A stretch of DNA of 64,000 bases from Cepaea nemoralis (lineage: Eukaryota > Mollusca > Gastropoda > Stylommatophora > Helicidae): contig JACEFZ010011419.1 in assembly GCA_014155875.1 (NCBI GenBank), positions 1 through 64,000 on the forward strand, in the 5' to 3' direction. Positions 11,901-22,749 of the stretch are shown here, in pieces (position 1 is the stretch's first letter; every line of letters begins with the position of its first letter). A program made the position numbers and the translations under genes. The notes under the pieces are model-generated. The model was not told the origin of the DNA. It ran no database searches and worked only from the letters and a program-made list of their open reading frames with translations.

Positions 11901-12985
11901 AATCAGCTGAAATAAAGGCAGGCTATTTATGGTTCTGTGGCATATATCGACACTGGTGCTTTTAGAGGATGCGCCGGGGCGAGGGAGATATGAGGGAAAG
12001 CTTGCAGAAGTAAAAGAAAAACAGGCTGGAAGACAAATGTTGCAATGCATCGCAGATACGTAGAGCGGAGCGTGTTGGCTAACTTTTACATTGGAGATGG
12101 CACTCGATGACGATGTCATCTTGTATATTTTTGGTGGGTTACAATCTATTTGAATGTTGCAAAATATGCAACGTTTAACAAAAATTGCAATATGTTAGAA
12201 GGTGCAAAACGTATGCATACTATGTGATCACTCGCTAACTAAGTGAAGTGTCGCACGGTCTATCGTGTATCATCATTCATGATGTTACAAGGTGGTCCCC
12301 GGGAGTATTGGGTTGTGGTCTGTAGGCAATGACATACTTAAAACGCATCTATGACACATTATCAATCTAGGAGTAACATCGAGTAGTCCTGGTGTGATGT
12401 GCTGAATACTGACCTGGCTACATCCTAGTGTGTCTTCACAAATATTAAGTTCCATCACGTGGTGCAGTCTGCTGGTTTAAATATACCCATGAGCGCTCTA
12501 GAATACTCCAAAAGAACTGATTTTGATGTTAAGGAGGGCTTGTTTTCCAAACGAGTTCACATAGGACAGTAAGGCGCCTATTGATTTGCTTGTTTATTTT
12601 TTTTTTATTGCGCAGGGACGGAGTATTTATGAAGTCATCCGTGGTAATGAAGCTCGAACAGTACGACTACGAATTCTTTGGTGTTGCGTCGGGAGACAAG
12701 TCATTATGCTGACCTACCTCTGATAGACGTAATCACCGTTCTGGGCTCAGGAAACAGGACCGCCACAGCATCGGCCTTAAGTGTCGAGTTGACTGAGCGA
12801 GTAAGTGCAGTTGTTCCTACAGCGAGGTAATGTCGTCATTTGGAACCGACAGATTCAAATACGGGTGTGATAAATTTATTTGTCAAGTTGTATAATATCT
12901 AGTGTGTCCTCTAATGTCTACTTCTTCCATCTATTTCTATGAGTGTAGACCAATATTTGAGAATTTATTTAAGGGTTAAAACTAA
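11900..12985. other. unassigned sequence
   Basis: About 1.1 kb with no recognised coding region, repeat unit or transposon end on either strand. An A/T run occurs near 12595. Confidence 0.5.
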
Positions 12986-12989
12986 GTCT

Positions 12990-13895
12990 TTCAGAGGCTT
13001 CACAATCAGCCGACCAACCAGCTAACTAATTAACAAAGCAATGAGCCACCCAAGCAACTAATCAATATACCAACCACACAATCAACCACCCATGCAACTA
13101 ACTAACGTACCAACCCAAAACCAATCACGTAACTAACAAACATACCAATCAACCAACCAACTAACCAAACAACCAAACAACAAACTAATCAACGCACCAA
13201 CTAACCAACATACCAACCAACCAAACCAACCAACTAACCATTCTACCAACCAAATAACAAACTAACCAACGTACCAACCAACCAACTAACCAAACAACCA
13301 AACTAACCAACTAACCATTCTACCAACCAAACAACCAACTAACTAACCAACGCACCAACCGAACAATCAATCACGCAAGCAACTAACCTACTTACCAACC
13401 AAAGACCAAATAACAAACGCACCAACCAATCAACTAACCAACCAATCAAACATCAAACTAACCAACCTACCAGCCAACCGACCAACGAATCAACATACCA
13501 TGCAAGTTAAAGACCTACAATCCAAACAAACAATTAACTAATTAACCAACATATCAACCAATCAAATAACCAACCTGCCAACCAAACAACCAGCTAAACA
13601 ACGTAGCAACTAACCAACTAACCAACATACCAACTAACTAACGTACCACCCGATCAAATAACTAACTCACAAACCAAGCAATAAACTAACCAACCAACAA
13701 ATAACTAACGTACCAACCGACCAACTAATCAACTGACCAAAAAACAAACCAACCAAACAAATACCCAACAAAACATACACCAAAACAATCAACCAACCAA
13801 ACACCCAAACAATCAACCAACCAATCAAGAAACCAGCAAACAATCAACAAACCAACCAACCAACCAAACAACGAACAATTAAACAACTAACCACC
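12990..13895. repeat. ACCA/CTAACCAA-rich tract, copy 1
   Basis: Degenerate tetranucleotide-like sequence made of ccaaccaactaac words, nearly free of G on this strand. Copies of similar composition lie at 41890-42235 and 63410-63745, each followed by the same non-coding block. Confidence 0.85.
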
Positions 13896-13899
13896 TGGT

Positions 13900-14437
13900 G
13901 TGTTGCAACCAATGTGATCCTTTACAACCTATAGTTTGTCGAAAAGCCCTGCATGCATCTTAAGCATAATATGTTGTCATATAATTCAGCCATAGCATAT
14001 CAATCAAATACCACTAATTATGACCTACGGCACACGAATCAACCGTCAGCAACACAGTACTGCATCTAGTATGTCAAACAGATGTTTATTTCAGTCCAGA
14101 AGACACAATTTGCTGAGGTTGTTAACATGGTTGTTAAGTATTATTTGGCTTTATAGCAATTAAAACATACAACAATATACGTTAATGATAGCATTTATTT
14201 GTCTAAATCAGAAATGTGGGTCACAAAGTGTAACGTCATGACACGTAGCTATCTATATTAAATGGAGAAAACAAGGAAAGAGTTGCATAATGATGGCAAT
14301 ATGTCAGACATTCCCATAATCTAAATCCCGCCCGGACCAGTCAACCTCCTTAAATAACAGAATTATTATTTATGTGGGCATAATGTTATTGTTATCCACA
14401 GCCTGCATATACATTAAATATATAATTGCATGCAATT
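13900..14437. repeat. locus-duplication block, copy 1 (non-coding)
   Basis: Aligns over its length with 42237-42774, and its start with 63745-64000: shared words include aacagatgtttat, gaaatg.gggtcacaaa and accagtcaacctccttaaat. No ORF is conserved. It belongs to the duplicated unit that carries the receptors. Confidence 0.75.
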
Positions 14438-14640
14438 GAGGGCTGCCGTAGTTCAATGGCTAGCCCGCACGCCTGCCTGCAGACCCGGTGTTCAAGGATT
14501 CGAAACCTCAAGAAAGTGCGGATGATTTAAAACCTGGCAGTGGCATGGGGGTCGACCTAATTCAACGTAGTACAAGGGACTGTTATGGGAAGTAAAAGCG
14601 GCCGGCCATGTACCAATTATATCACTTATCGCATGCCTGT
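14438..14640 (+). mobile_element. tRNA-derived SINE-B, copy 1
   Basis: The tRNA-like head has a box A-like tcaatggctag and a box B-like gttcaaggattcgaaacctc, then a body with gtcgacctaattcaacgtag and aagtaaaagcggcc. The same SINE sits at the same place in the duplicated block at 42775-42935, so it was inserted before the duplication. Confidence 0.75.
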
Positions 14641-14730
14641 TGGTTAGAACATTTATGGTTAGCACCGTCTACCAACTGCACTTAAACGTGGGGTACTTTA
14701 GTTTATTTCTCATTGTGAGTGTAAGTGTGT

Positions 14731-15131
<401 letters not shown>

Positions 15132-15195
15132 GACCCAAGAAGACTATTCACATGGAAGTCCCCGAACAGTGTTACCAAAAATCAGATAGATTATA
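15132..15195 (+). mobile_element. LINE-B endonuclease fragment, left of the Penelope insertion
   Basis: Reads [19 protein letters not shown], the conserved endonuclease segment before the linker of a LINE ORF2. The reading resumes in frame at 20432 (IDYTLIQRR) after a 5.2-kb insertion. 15184-15195 and 20432-20443 are the same 12 bases (agatagattata). Confidence 0.9.
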
Positions 15196-15478
15196 ACGAA
15201 GACACAAACAATAGATTGCACGATTTATTGCCTGGCATATTTCGCTGCATCTCGTCAGGTACATACTGCAGAAATCACACAACTTACGTGAAATTAACTA
15301 GATAAATCCTTCAAGTTGAAATATACACAATTTCGCACAGTAATGTCACTTATCTACCACGGTAATTTTAAGCTGACTAACATGTCTTTCTGTTTACACA
15401 ATTCTGGCTTGCGTTGATAGATCATAATTGCTTCTGCAAATTTTAACAAGCGAGTATTTTGTGTTCTAAACAACACGC
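15196..15478 (-). repeat. Penelope terminal repeat (3' copy of the minus arm)
   Basis: About 280 bp repeated almost exactly at 17799-18078 and, inverted, at 20140-20396. It comprises the end of the ORF and the 3' UTR, as in the pseudo-LTRs of Penelope-like elements, and carries the hammerhead-like motif at 15217-15263. Confidence 0.85.
15217..15263 (-). ncRNA. hammerhead-like ribozyme motif, minus arm 3' repeat
   Basis: Same motif as at 20330-20376: CTGACGA, a short stem II, GAAA, a short stem III and AATC before the expected cleavage point, with a 5-bp stem I (TGTAC/GTGCA). Confidence 0.6.
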
Positions 15479-16976
15479 GAAATGCAGTGTCTCTGGACAC
15501 AACATGGCGACTGGCGACAATGTGCCTGCCGATTGAAGACGCCGGGAGCTTCCGGTGTGTCGGCTCCTCGTGGCTAGCATCTCCTGTGTGTTGTATCTTG
15601 TTGACCCATTGAGGTATGTGTTCTGACACCCGTTTGTTAAGCTGTCTCTCCGTTCGACCAATGTAAACGGCCTGGCATCTACATGTGAATTGGTAAATAC
15701 AATTGTTTGTGGCGTACAGAGGAACAGGCTCTTTGACTGTTGGTGTAGGAATGGGTACGGTTTTACATCTAATGACTGGAGTTGCCGCACAGAATGTTCG
15801 ACCTACTGCTGTAGTAAGCCGGTCTTGTAGACGTTGCATTACGTCATCCCCTCGAAAGGTTAGCTGGATGAATACCTTGAGTTTAGGGACTGTAGTTACG
15901 TCTGCTTTGGGTTTGGGCTGTTGGCAATGGCGCTTTATAAATCCTGTGGAGTACCCATTCAGGTTTAAGACATTCTTCAGAGTTTCAAATTCCTCTGTCA
16001 GTGTGTCCTGGGTGCATATCTTTCTAGCACGGTCAAACAAGGTCCGTACTAAGCCCCGTTTGTACTGGACAGGTGTGAAGCTCTGAAAATTTAGGTATTG
16101 GCCAGTCCATGTTTCTTTGCGATACACCGATCTTTGAATTGTGCCGTCTGCTCTACGTCTCATTAGAATATCTAGGAAAGGTAACGCTTCGTTGTGTTCG
16201 TGTTCCATAGATAGAGAGATGTTTTTATGCGTCTTGTTCATTGTGGCCTGAAACGATGTTGCTTGTAGCTCGTCTGTGGTGATAATTAGTATATCGTCCA
16301 CATAACGCCGGTAAAAGGCCAAGTTGTTGATGTCTGAGGATCTCTTTTCTTCTAAGTGTGCCATGAAGATGTCCGCTAGAATAGGACCAAGAGGACTCCC
16401 CATGGCCACTCCGTCAATTTGGCGGTATGACTTAGTTAGAAAATTGAATTGGATGTTGGCGGTACATAGTAGTAGTAGCCTCTCCAGAATAGGTGTTGGT
16501 ATGCCTAATTTTAGTTGTTTGTCTTCAATGCGTTCCCTTATTATTTTCACTGTCTCCTCTAATGGAACGTTAGTGAATAGGGAGGCTATATCCATGGATG
16601 CCATGTGTTTGTTATTTATGTCCATAGTATCCAATAATTCCACCAGTTGGAATGTATCTCTGAGTATTTTTGGATCGAAGGACTGTCGTACTGGCTTTAA
16701 CATTTCGGCTAACCATCTCGCCATTCGGTGTTGTGCAGAGTTAACCATGGACAGGATAGGTCTTAGCGGGATGCCGGGCTTGTGAAGTTTGGGTAGACCG
16801 TACATCTGAGGAGTGTGCGAGCCACGTGGTGTGAGCGTTTTTGCAGTGGCCTCACTGATGAGTCCCGCATTCACAAGTGACTGGATCTCTTTCCTCATTA
16901 TAGCATCCAGGTCCTCCGACTTGTTTACTTTTTGATCTATCCTGAATTTGGATTCGTCTGACAATATTACATCCAT
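15354..16976 (-). pseudogene. Penelope-like RT/GIY-YIG polyprotein, C-terminal 540 codons (minus arm)
   Basis: The distal part of the minus-arm polyprotein, in the same frame as 16983-17525 but cut off from it by a TAG at 16984-16986, where the plus arm has CAG. It contains the RT fingers and palm (MYGLPKLHKPGIPLRPILS, then the YVDD catalytic box in RRYVDDILII), a connector, and a C-terminal GIY-YIG nuclease (YQFTCRCQAVYIGRTERQLN). These are the two domains that define Penelope-like elements. Apart from the stop it is nearly identical to the plus-arm copy. It also keeps a five-residue segment (GLISE) that the plus arm lacks, so this arm has the fuller palm sequence. With the stop, no complete protein can be made from this arm. 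Confidence 0.93.
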
Positions 16977-16982
16977 TTTTCT

Positions 16983-17525
16983 CTAGTAATCTGACATGTC
17001 CATCAGTACTGTACCGCTCCCTTTGTCAGGTTTCAGTATGACGAGGGTTTTGTTAGCCTTTAACGCTTTTAAGGCAGTAAGGTGTTCGTTGGTCAGCGGA
17101 CACGTCTGTTTAGAGGGTGTTGTGCGATACTGGTGTTCTAAATCTACCAGTTTGGCCTTCAGCCACCCGACCGACTCAGCAGAGGTAGGTGATAACTTGG
17201 AGACTTGATCAAACAACATTTCAAACTGTGCTTGCGACTCAACACGATTGATGTGTTTAGGCTTTATGCATAATTTTAATCCGTATGCAAGGGCCTCTGT
17301 TTCAATGTTGTTGAGTACGTATGACGATAAGTTCCTCACATACTTCTCTGGGTTGTCTAGTACTGACGTTGTTACCTTTTCAGTGCTCAGTGATTTGTTG
17401 AGGCGAGCATTCTCTGCGATTTTCACCTTGTACACTGCTTCTGTACAGAATTTAGTGAACTTCAAGTAGCCATACAAGCTCAATTCTTGGGTGACGTAGT
17501 AGGCAGAACTGTGTGTGCGCTTCAA
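16983..17525 (-). pseudogene. Penelope-like polyprotein, N-terminal part of the minus arm
   Basis: 180 codons from the KRTHSSAYYVTQE region to VLMDMSDY, ending at the TAG that replaces a glutamine codon. Further upstream the frame is lost: the segment 17790-17550 (FLKRRLPLPTVKRLDGLL, FLEECLRTGIFP, MSDKKKPETTDKK) reads in another frame, and two A6 runs near 17560 and 17585 are the likely site of a one-base indel. This is the alpha-helical N-terminal extension that precedes RT in Penelope-like proteins. No unambiguous start codon is visible. Confidence 0.85.
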
Positions 17526-17798
17526 GTTGGCCAGCTTGGACTGGGTTTCTTCTATCTGGTTTTTTGTCAGTCGTCTCAGGTTTTTTCTTGTCGGACATAT
17601 TCTGTCCGGTCCTCAGAGATCTGAAATACCGGTGAGGAAATATCCCCGTCCTTAGGCATTCCTCGAGAAATCTCAATCGACAATCCTGTAGCGATATTTT
17701 ACACTTCAGCTTGAGTAATCCATCTAATCGCTTCACAGTTGGTAATGGGAGGCGACGTTTGAGAAATTCAAAACAATGTTTTCCCGTAGTGAATTTGA

Positions 17799-18078
17799 AT
17801 AACGAAGACACAAACAATAGATTGCACGATTTATTGCCTGGCATATTTCGCTGCATCTCGTCAGGTACATACTGCAGAAATCACACAACTTACGTGAAAT
17901 TAACTAGATAAATCCTTCAAGTTGAAATATACACAATTTCGCACAGTAATGTCGATTGTCTACCACGGTAATTTTAAGCTGACTAACATGTCTTTCTGTT
18001 TACACAATTCTGGCTTGCGTTGATAGATCATAATTGCTTCTGCAAATTTTAACAAGCGAGTATTTTGTGTTCTAAACA
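17799..18078 (-). repeat. Penelope 5' terminal repeat at the palindrome centre
   Basis: A 5'-truncated copy of the 3' end, standing where the 5' pseudo-LTR of the minus arm should be. It breaks off at ttctaaaca and joins the plus arm at caacttgaagcg, which itself begins inside the ORF. Contains a second hammerhead-like motif at 17823-17869 (minus). Confidence 0.85.
17823..17869 (-). ncRNA. hammerhead-like ribozyme motif, central repeat
   Basis: Identical in core and pairing to the motifs at 15217-15263 (minus) and 20330-20376 (plus). Confidence 0.6.
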
Positions 18079-18079
18079 C

Positions 18080-20239
18080 AACTTGAAGCGCACACACAGT
18101 TCTGCCTACTACGTCACCCAAGAATTGAGCTTGTATGGCTACTTGAAGTTCACTAAATTCTGTACAGAAACAGTGTACAAGGTGAAAATCGCAGAGAATG
18201 CTCGCCTCAACAAATCACTGAGCACTGAAAAGGTAACAACGTCAGTACTAGACAACCCAGAGAAGTATGTGAGGAACTTATCGTCATACGTACTCAACAA
18301 CATTGAAACAGAGGCCCTTGCATACGGATTAAATCTATGCATAAAGCCTAAACACATCAATCGTGTTGAGTCGCAAGCACAGTTTGAAATGTTGTTTGAT
18401 CAAGTCTCCAAGTTATCACCTACCTCTGCTGAGTCGGTCGGGTGGCTGAAGGCCAAACTGGTAGATTTAGAACACCAGTATCGCACAACACCCTCTAAAC
18501 AGACGTGTCCGCTGACCAACGAACACCTTACTGCCTTAAAAGCGTTAAAGGCTAACAAAACCCTCGTCATACTGAAACCTGACAAAGGGAGCGGTACAGT
18601 ACTGATGGACATGTCAGATTACCAGAGAAAAATGGATGTAATATTGTCAGACGAATCCAAATTCAGGATAGATCAAAAAGTAAACAAGTCGGAGGACCTG
18701 GATGCTATAATGAGGAAAGAGATCCAGTCACTTGTGAATGCGGCCACTGCAAAAACGCTCACACCACGTGGCTCGCACACTCCTCAGATGTACGGTCTAC
18801 CCAAACTTCACAAGCCCGGCATCCCGCTAAGACCTATCCTGTCCATGGTTAACTCTGCACAACACCGAATGGCGAGATGGTTAGCCGAAATGTTAAAGCC
18901 AGTACGACAGTCCTTCGATCCAAAAATACTCAGAGATACATTCCAACTGGTGGAATTATTGGATACTATGGACATAAATAACAAACACATGGCATCCATG
19001 GATATAGCCTCCCTATTCACTAACGTTCCATTAGAGGAGACAGTGAAAATAATAAGGGAACGCATTGAAGACAAACAACTAAAATTAGGCATACCAACAC
19101 CTATTCTGGAGAGGCTACTACTACTATGTACCGCCAACATCCAATTCAATTTTCTAACTAAGTCATACCGCCAAATTGACGGAGTGGCCATGGGGAGTCC
19201 TCTTGGTCCTATTCTAGCGGACATCTTCATGGCACACTTAGAAGAAAAGAGATCCTCAGACATCAACAACTTGGCCTTTTACCGGCGTTATGTGGACGAT
19301 ATACTAATTATCACCACAGACGAGCTACAAGCAACATCGTTTCAGGCCACAATGAACAAGACGCATAAAAACATCTCTCTATCTATGGAACACGAACACA
19401 ACGAAGCGTTACCGTTCCTAGATATTCTAATGAGACGTAGAGCAGACGGCACAATTCAAAGATCGGTGTATCGCAAAGAAACATGGACTGGCCAATACCT
19501 AAATTTTCAGAGCTTCACACCTGTCCAGTACAAACGGGGCTTAGTACGGACCTTGTTTGACCGTGCTAGAAAGATATGCACCCAGGACACACTGACAGAG
19601 GAATTTGAAACTCTGAAGAATGTCTTAAACCTGAATGGGTACTCCACAGGATTTATAAAGCGCCATTGCCAACAGCCCAAACCCAAAGCAGACGTAACTA
19701 CAGTCCCTAAACTCAAGGTATTCATCCAGCTAACCTTTCGAGGGGATGACGTAATGCAACGTCTACAAGACCGGCTTACTACAGCAGTAGGTCGAACATT
19801 CTGTGCGGCAACTCCAGTCATTAGATGTAAAACCGTACCCATTCCTACACCAACAGTCAAAGAGCCTGTTCCTCTGTACGCCACAAACAATTGTATTTAC
19901 CAATTCACATGTAGATGCCAGGCCGTTTACATTGGTCGAACGGAGAGACAGCTTAACAAACGGGTGTCAGAACACATACCTCAATGGGTCAACAAGATAC
20001 AACACACAGGAGATGCTAGCCACGAGGAGCCGACACACCGGAAGCTCCCGGCGTCTTCAATCGGCAGGCACATTGTCGCCAGTCGCCATGTTGTGTCCAG
20101 AGACACTGCATTTCGCGTGTTGTTTAGAACACAAAATACTCGCTTGTTAAAATTTGCAGAAGCAATTATGATCTATCAACGCAAGCCAGAATTGTGTAAA
20201 CAGAAAGACATGTTAGTCAGCTTAAAATTACCGTGGTAG
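18080..20239 (+). CDS. Penelope-like RT + GIY-YIG endonuclease, plus arm, open frame
   Basis: About 720 open codons, 5'-truncated at the junction with the central repeat; the frame extends 5' into the junction but begins at a TTG there, so no real start codon survives. Order: helical N-terminal region (KRTHSSAYY onward), RT with LPKLHKPGIPLRPILS, the IDGVAMGSPLGPILADIFM box and the YVDD catalytic motif, then a GIY-YIG nuclease with CRCQAVYIGRTERQLNKRVS and HIVASRH. RT would copy element RNA at a nick made by GIY-YIG. Compared with the minus arm it has CAG instead of the stop but lacks 15 bp (GLISE) in the palm approach. Probably inert as a gene for want of a promoter and start, but young. Confidence 0.92.
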   Translation, partial: NLKRTHSSAYYVTQELSLYGYLKFTKFCTETVYKVKIAENARLNKSLSTEKVTTSVLDNPEKYVRNLSSYVLNNIETEALAYGLNLCIKPKHINRVESQAQFEMLFDQVSKLSPTSAESVGWLKAKLVDLEHQYRTTPSKQTCPLTNEHLTALKALKANKTLVILKPDKGSGTVLMDMSDYQRKMDVILSDESKFRIDQKVNKSEDLDAIMRKEIQSLVNAATAKTLTPRGSHTPQMYGLPKLHKPGIPLRPILSMVNSAQHRMARWLAEMLKPVRQSFDPKILRDTFQLVELLDTMDINNKHMASMDIASLFTNVPLEETVKIIRERIEDKQLKLGIPTPILERLLLLCTANIQFNFLTKSYRQIDGVAMGSPLGPILADIFMAHLEEKRSSDINNLAFYRRYVDDILIITTDELQATSFQATMNKTHKNISLSMEHEHNEALPFLDILMRRRADGTIQRSVYRKETWTGQYLNFQSFTPVQYKRGLVRTLFDRARKICTQDTLTEEFETLKNVLNLNGYSTGFIKRHCQQPKPKADVTTVPKLKVFIQLTFRGDDVMQRLQDRLTTAVGRTFCAATPVIRCKTVPIPTPTVKEPVPLYATNNCIYQFTCRCQAVYIGRTERQLNKRVSEHIPQWVNKIQHTGDASHEEPTHRKLPASSIGRHIVASRHVVSRDTAFRVLFRTQNTRLLKFAEAIMIYQRKPELCKQKDMLVSLKLPW

Positions 20240-20329
20240 ATAAGTGACATTACTGTGCGAAATTGTGTATATTTCAACTTGAAGGATTTATCTAGTTAAT
20301 TTCACGTAAGTTGTGTGATTTCTGCAGTA

Positions 20330-20376
20330 TGTACCTGACGAGATGCAGCGAAATATGCCAGGCAATAAATCGTGCA
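20330..20376 (+). ncRNA. hammerhead-like ribozyme motif in the plus arm 3' repeat
   Basis: Core CTGACGA at 20335-20341, GAAA at 20350-20353, and AATC ending at C20371, where self-cleavage would fall. Stem I pairs TGTAC (20330-20334) with GTGCA (20372-20376). Stem II is only G-C closed over GATGCAGC; stem III (tatgccaggcaata) is short and imperfect. Penelope-like terminal repeats are known to carry minimal hammerheads. Activity is not shown here. Confidence 0.6.
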
Positions 20377-20431
20377 ATCTATTGTTTGTGTCTTCGTTAT
20401 TCAAATTCACTACGGGAAAACATTGTTTTGA

Positions 20432-21895
20432 AGATAGATTATACTTTAATACAAAGAAGATGAAGATCAAGCATAACATCTGTAAAAAAAAACCACGAAA
20501 TGGAAACTGTGATACAGATCATCAGTTATTAGAAGAAGATCTGAAATTAAAACTCAACAGGCTTCCCCGAGGACCTATGTCACTTTGTTTTGATCTCACA
20601 AAAATACCAGATGTATACAACGTAGAAGTGAGGAATCGTTTTGGGGTCTTGATGTCTGTACAAGAGGAAATGACACCTGATGAACTGGCAGTACAAGCTA
20701 GAGATATCTTGATAACAGCAGCCAAAGATTTTATTCCGAGCAGGACTAAGCAACATAAGCCATGAATTACACAATGCGCGTTAGAATTAATAAAACAACG
20801 ACGGGAACTGAAAAAACGAAAGGAGACACCGATAACAGCAGGATAAAGTATAAATCTGTAACACGAGAATTAAGAAAGAACACAAGAAAGGGAGAAACTC
20901 CAATATGTACAAGATTGTTGTATTAAAATAGACCAAAATCATAAGAATGGAAAAGATTACGAAATGTACAAAGAAATGAAGTTATTGACAGGAAATCTTC
21001 AACCTCAATTAAATGATATCTGTGAAAAGTTGGGAAATACTTTAACAGAATCTAGACAAATTCTAGAAAGATGGCAGGAATACTGCAGTCGAATGTATTA
21101 TATGAGTGACTGTGAGGATATGAATGATATACATGAATCAATGACAGCGGAGACAGAATCTGAATCCTCATTAGAAAACCTAATAACCTCAACCCAAAGA
21201 AATTGTGAAAATCACAACCTATATTTTCACATAGCAAAAACAAAGACAATGCATACAGATAAAACTACTATGGAGACATAAATGTATGTTAACGAGGAAA
21301 AATTGGAGGTGGCGGAAAATGTAGATAATCTTAGGTCATTGATTACCAACAATGGTGACACAATGAAAGAAATTTAATGACGACTATCAATTGCTCTTCA
21401 TAGACTAAAACAAGTGAATAAATTATGGAATGGGACAGACAGAACTACATAAATTAGATTTATAAAAGCATGCATCTTTCCCATTGCATCAGACGCCTGT
21501 GAGACCTGGACGCTTGCTAAACAAACTGAACAGCGCATAAATGCCTTTGAATATAACTGTTAAAGACGGGTTCTAAGAATATCTTGGGTAAATAAAAGAA
21601 CAAATGCATGCATACTTCAAGAGCTGAATATTGAAGAGAGTTGGCTATTAAAGACGATAAAACAATGAAAATTGATATATTTTGGTCACTTGAAACGTCA
21701 TGAAAGTTTAGAGAGAACAATAATGGAGGGGTATATGCCTGGGAAGAGAGGAAGAGGAAGGCCAAAGAGAAGTTGGGTGCAGGATGTGGCGGATGATCTC
21801 CAGATGGGTGTATCGGACGCGGAACATCTTGCTTGTGATCGAGAAGTTTTCCGGAAGGTTGTTATGGGGGGGGGGGGGGGTGTTCTGTAAAGGAC
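20432..21895 (+). mobile_element. LINE-B ORF2, copy 1, with RT core deleted
   Basis: Continues the endonuclease from 15195: IDYTLIQRR, a linker (NRFGVLMSVQEEMTPDELAV), then a jump from the RT approach (ERWQEYCSRMYYMSD) near 21165 straight to the thumb (ENLITSTQRNCENHNLYF). The fingers and palm with the catalytic YxDD are deleted. The C-terminal tail (YFGHLKRHESLERTIMEGYM, KRGRGRPKRSW) is readable to 21890. It ends at a G-run and (TGAA)n. Dead copy. Confidence 0.85.
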
Positions 21896-21899
21896 ATAC

Positions 21900-21966
21900 A
21901 CCTAAATGAATGAATGAATGAATGGATGTGTGTGTGTGTGTGTTTATATGTATATATATATATGGT
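21900..21966. repeat. (TGAA)n, (TG)n, (TA)n microsatellites
   Basis: Tail repeats of the LINE-B copy running into dinucleotides, directly before the hAT fragment. Confidence 0.9.
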
Positions 21967-21972
21967 CTACAA

Positions 21973-22600
21973 CAGGGGTGTCAAACTCAATCTCTCAGCG
22001 GGCCAAAACTCAAATCACACGTAAGGTTGCGGGCCGAACAGGATAAACTTTCAATAAGCTGAACATTAAAGCTTTTTTAAACATTAATGTAAATTAAAAT
22101 AGAAACAAGTTTTAATAATTAAAAAAATCATTGGTATATACATTTTCACTCTTTTGTCAATTTGTCAGAGTACGATGTTTGGCATCTTTTCTTGTCTACA
22201 AGTTCGTTTATGTTGGGAGTAATGTTCTTTATCATTGAGATTCCCATGATGGACTGCAAGTGTTTATCAGTGAGACGACTTCTGTGTGATGTTTTGTTAA
22301 TCTTCATCATAGAAAACAGCTGCTCACACAGATATGTGCTACCAAACATGCTCAGGGTTTGAGCCACATGTAGACGACGCCGGGGCATCTCTTCAGGAAT
22401 GAAACGAGTGAACTGTGCAGGCCCCACAGTGTCGTATTCTGCCTTTGGTGTCCCATTACACTGCAGCTCTATTAACTCCATCTGCAAATTTACAGGTGCA
22501 TTCTCCTCATCTTCCAGTTGGGTACACTCTCCCCTCACGGCCTCAATGTCCAACACAGTTTCATAGAACTTCCAAACCCCACCCCCTCCCACCCCTCCCC
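21973..22600 (-). mobile_element. hAT transposon 3' half with transposase C-terminus
   Basis: The terminal repeat caggggtgtcaaactc at 21973-21988 is a typical hAT end. Minus-strand translation of 22592-22146 gives the hAT dimerisation region (MFGSTYLCEQLFSMMKINKT, SRLTDKHLQSIMGISMIKNI), most like the GTF2IRD2/ZBED5-type hAT group. The 5' end and the catalytic part are absent; it breaks off at a SINE near 22600. Confidence 0.85.
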
Positions 22601-22627
22601 AGTTGTATAGTCCACTAAAAAGGTAAT

Positions 22628-22745
22628 TGCGTGTCCTTTGCAGGACGACGCAGTCTGCCCCAGCATTATTTCTGCTGTTTGAGATTTCTTGGCAGGTTTG
22701 CGTTCGGAGGTTTGCAATCGTTTTCCGAGCGACCGCTACTCATGC
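22628..22745 (-). mobile_element. SINE-A fragment
   Basis: On the minus strand it carries the SINE-A central domain (cgattgcaaacctccg, aacctgccaagaaatctc) and the tail with gtcctgcaaaggac. Degraded relative to the 48679-48916 copy. Confidence 0.6.
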
Positions 22746-22749
22746 CGCT

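Larger units (their letters stand above)
15196..20431. mobile_element. composite Penelope-like element, head-to-head inverted pair
   Basis: One insertion made of a minus-strand Penelope-like element (18078 down to 15196, with LTR-like repeats at both ends) joined at 18078/18079 to a 5'-truncated plus-strand element (18079-20431). 3' ends point outward and the arms of about 2.3 kb are nearly identical. The whole is flanked by a 12-bp target duplication (15184-15195, 20432-20443) and interrupts a LINE-B endonuclease. Confidence 0.9.

Noticed and set aside
20343..20765. Independent 140-codon protein
   Set aside because: Spans the Penelope repeat and the LINE-B linker; a chance fusion across the insertion border.
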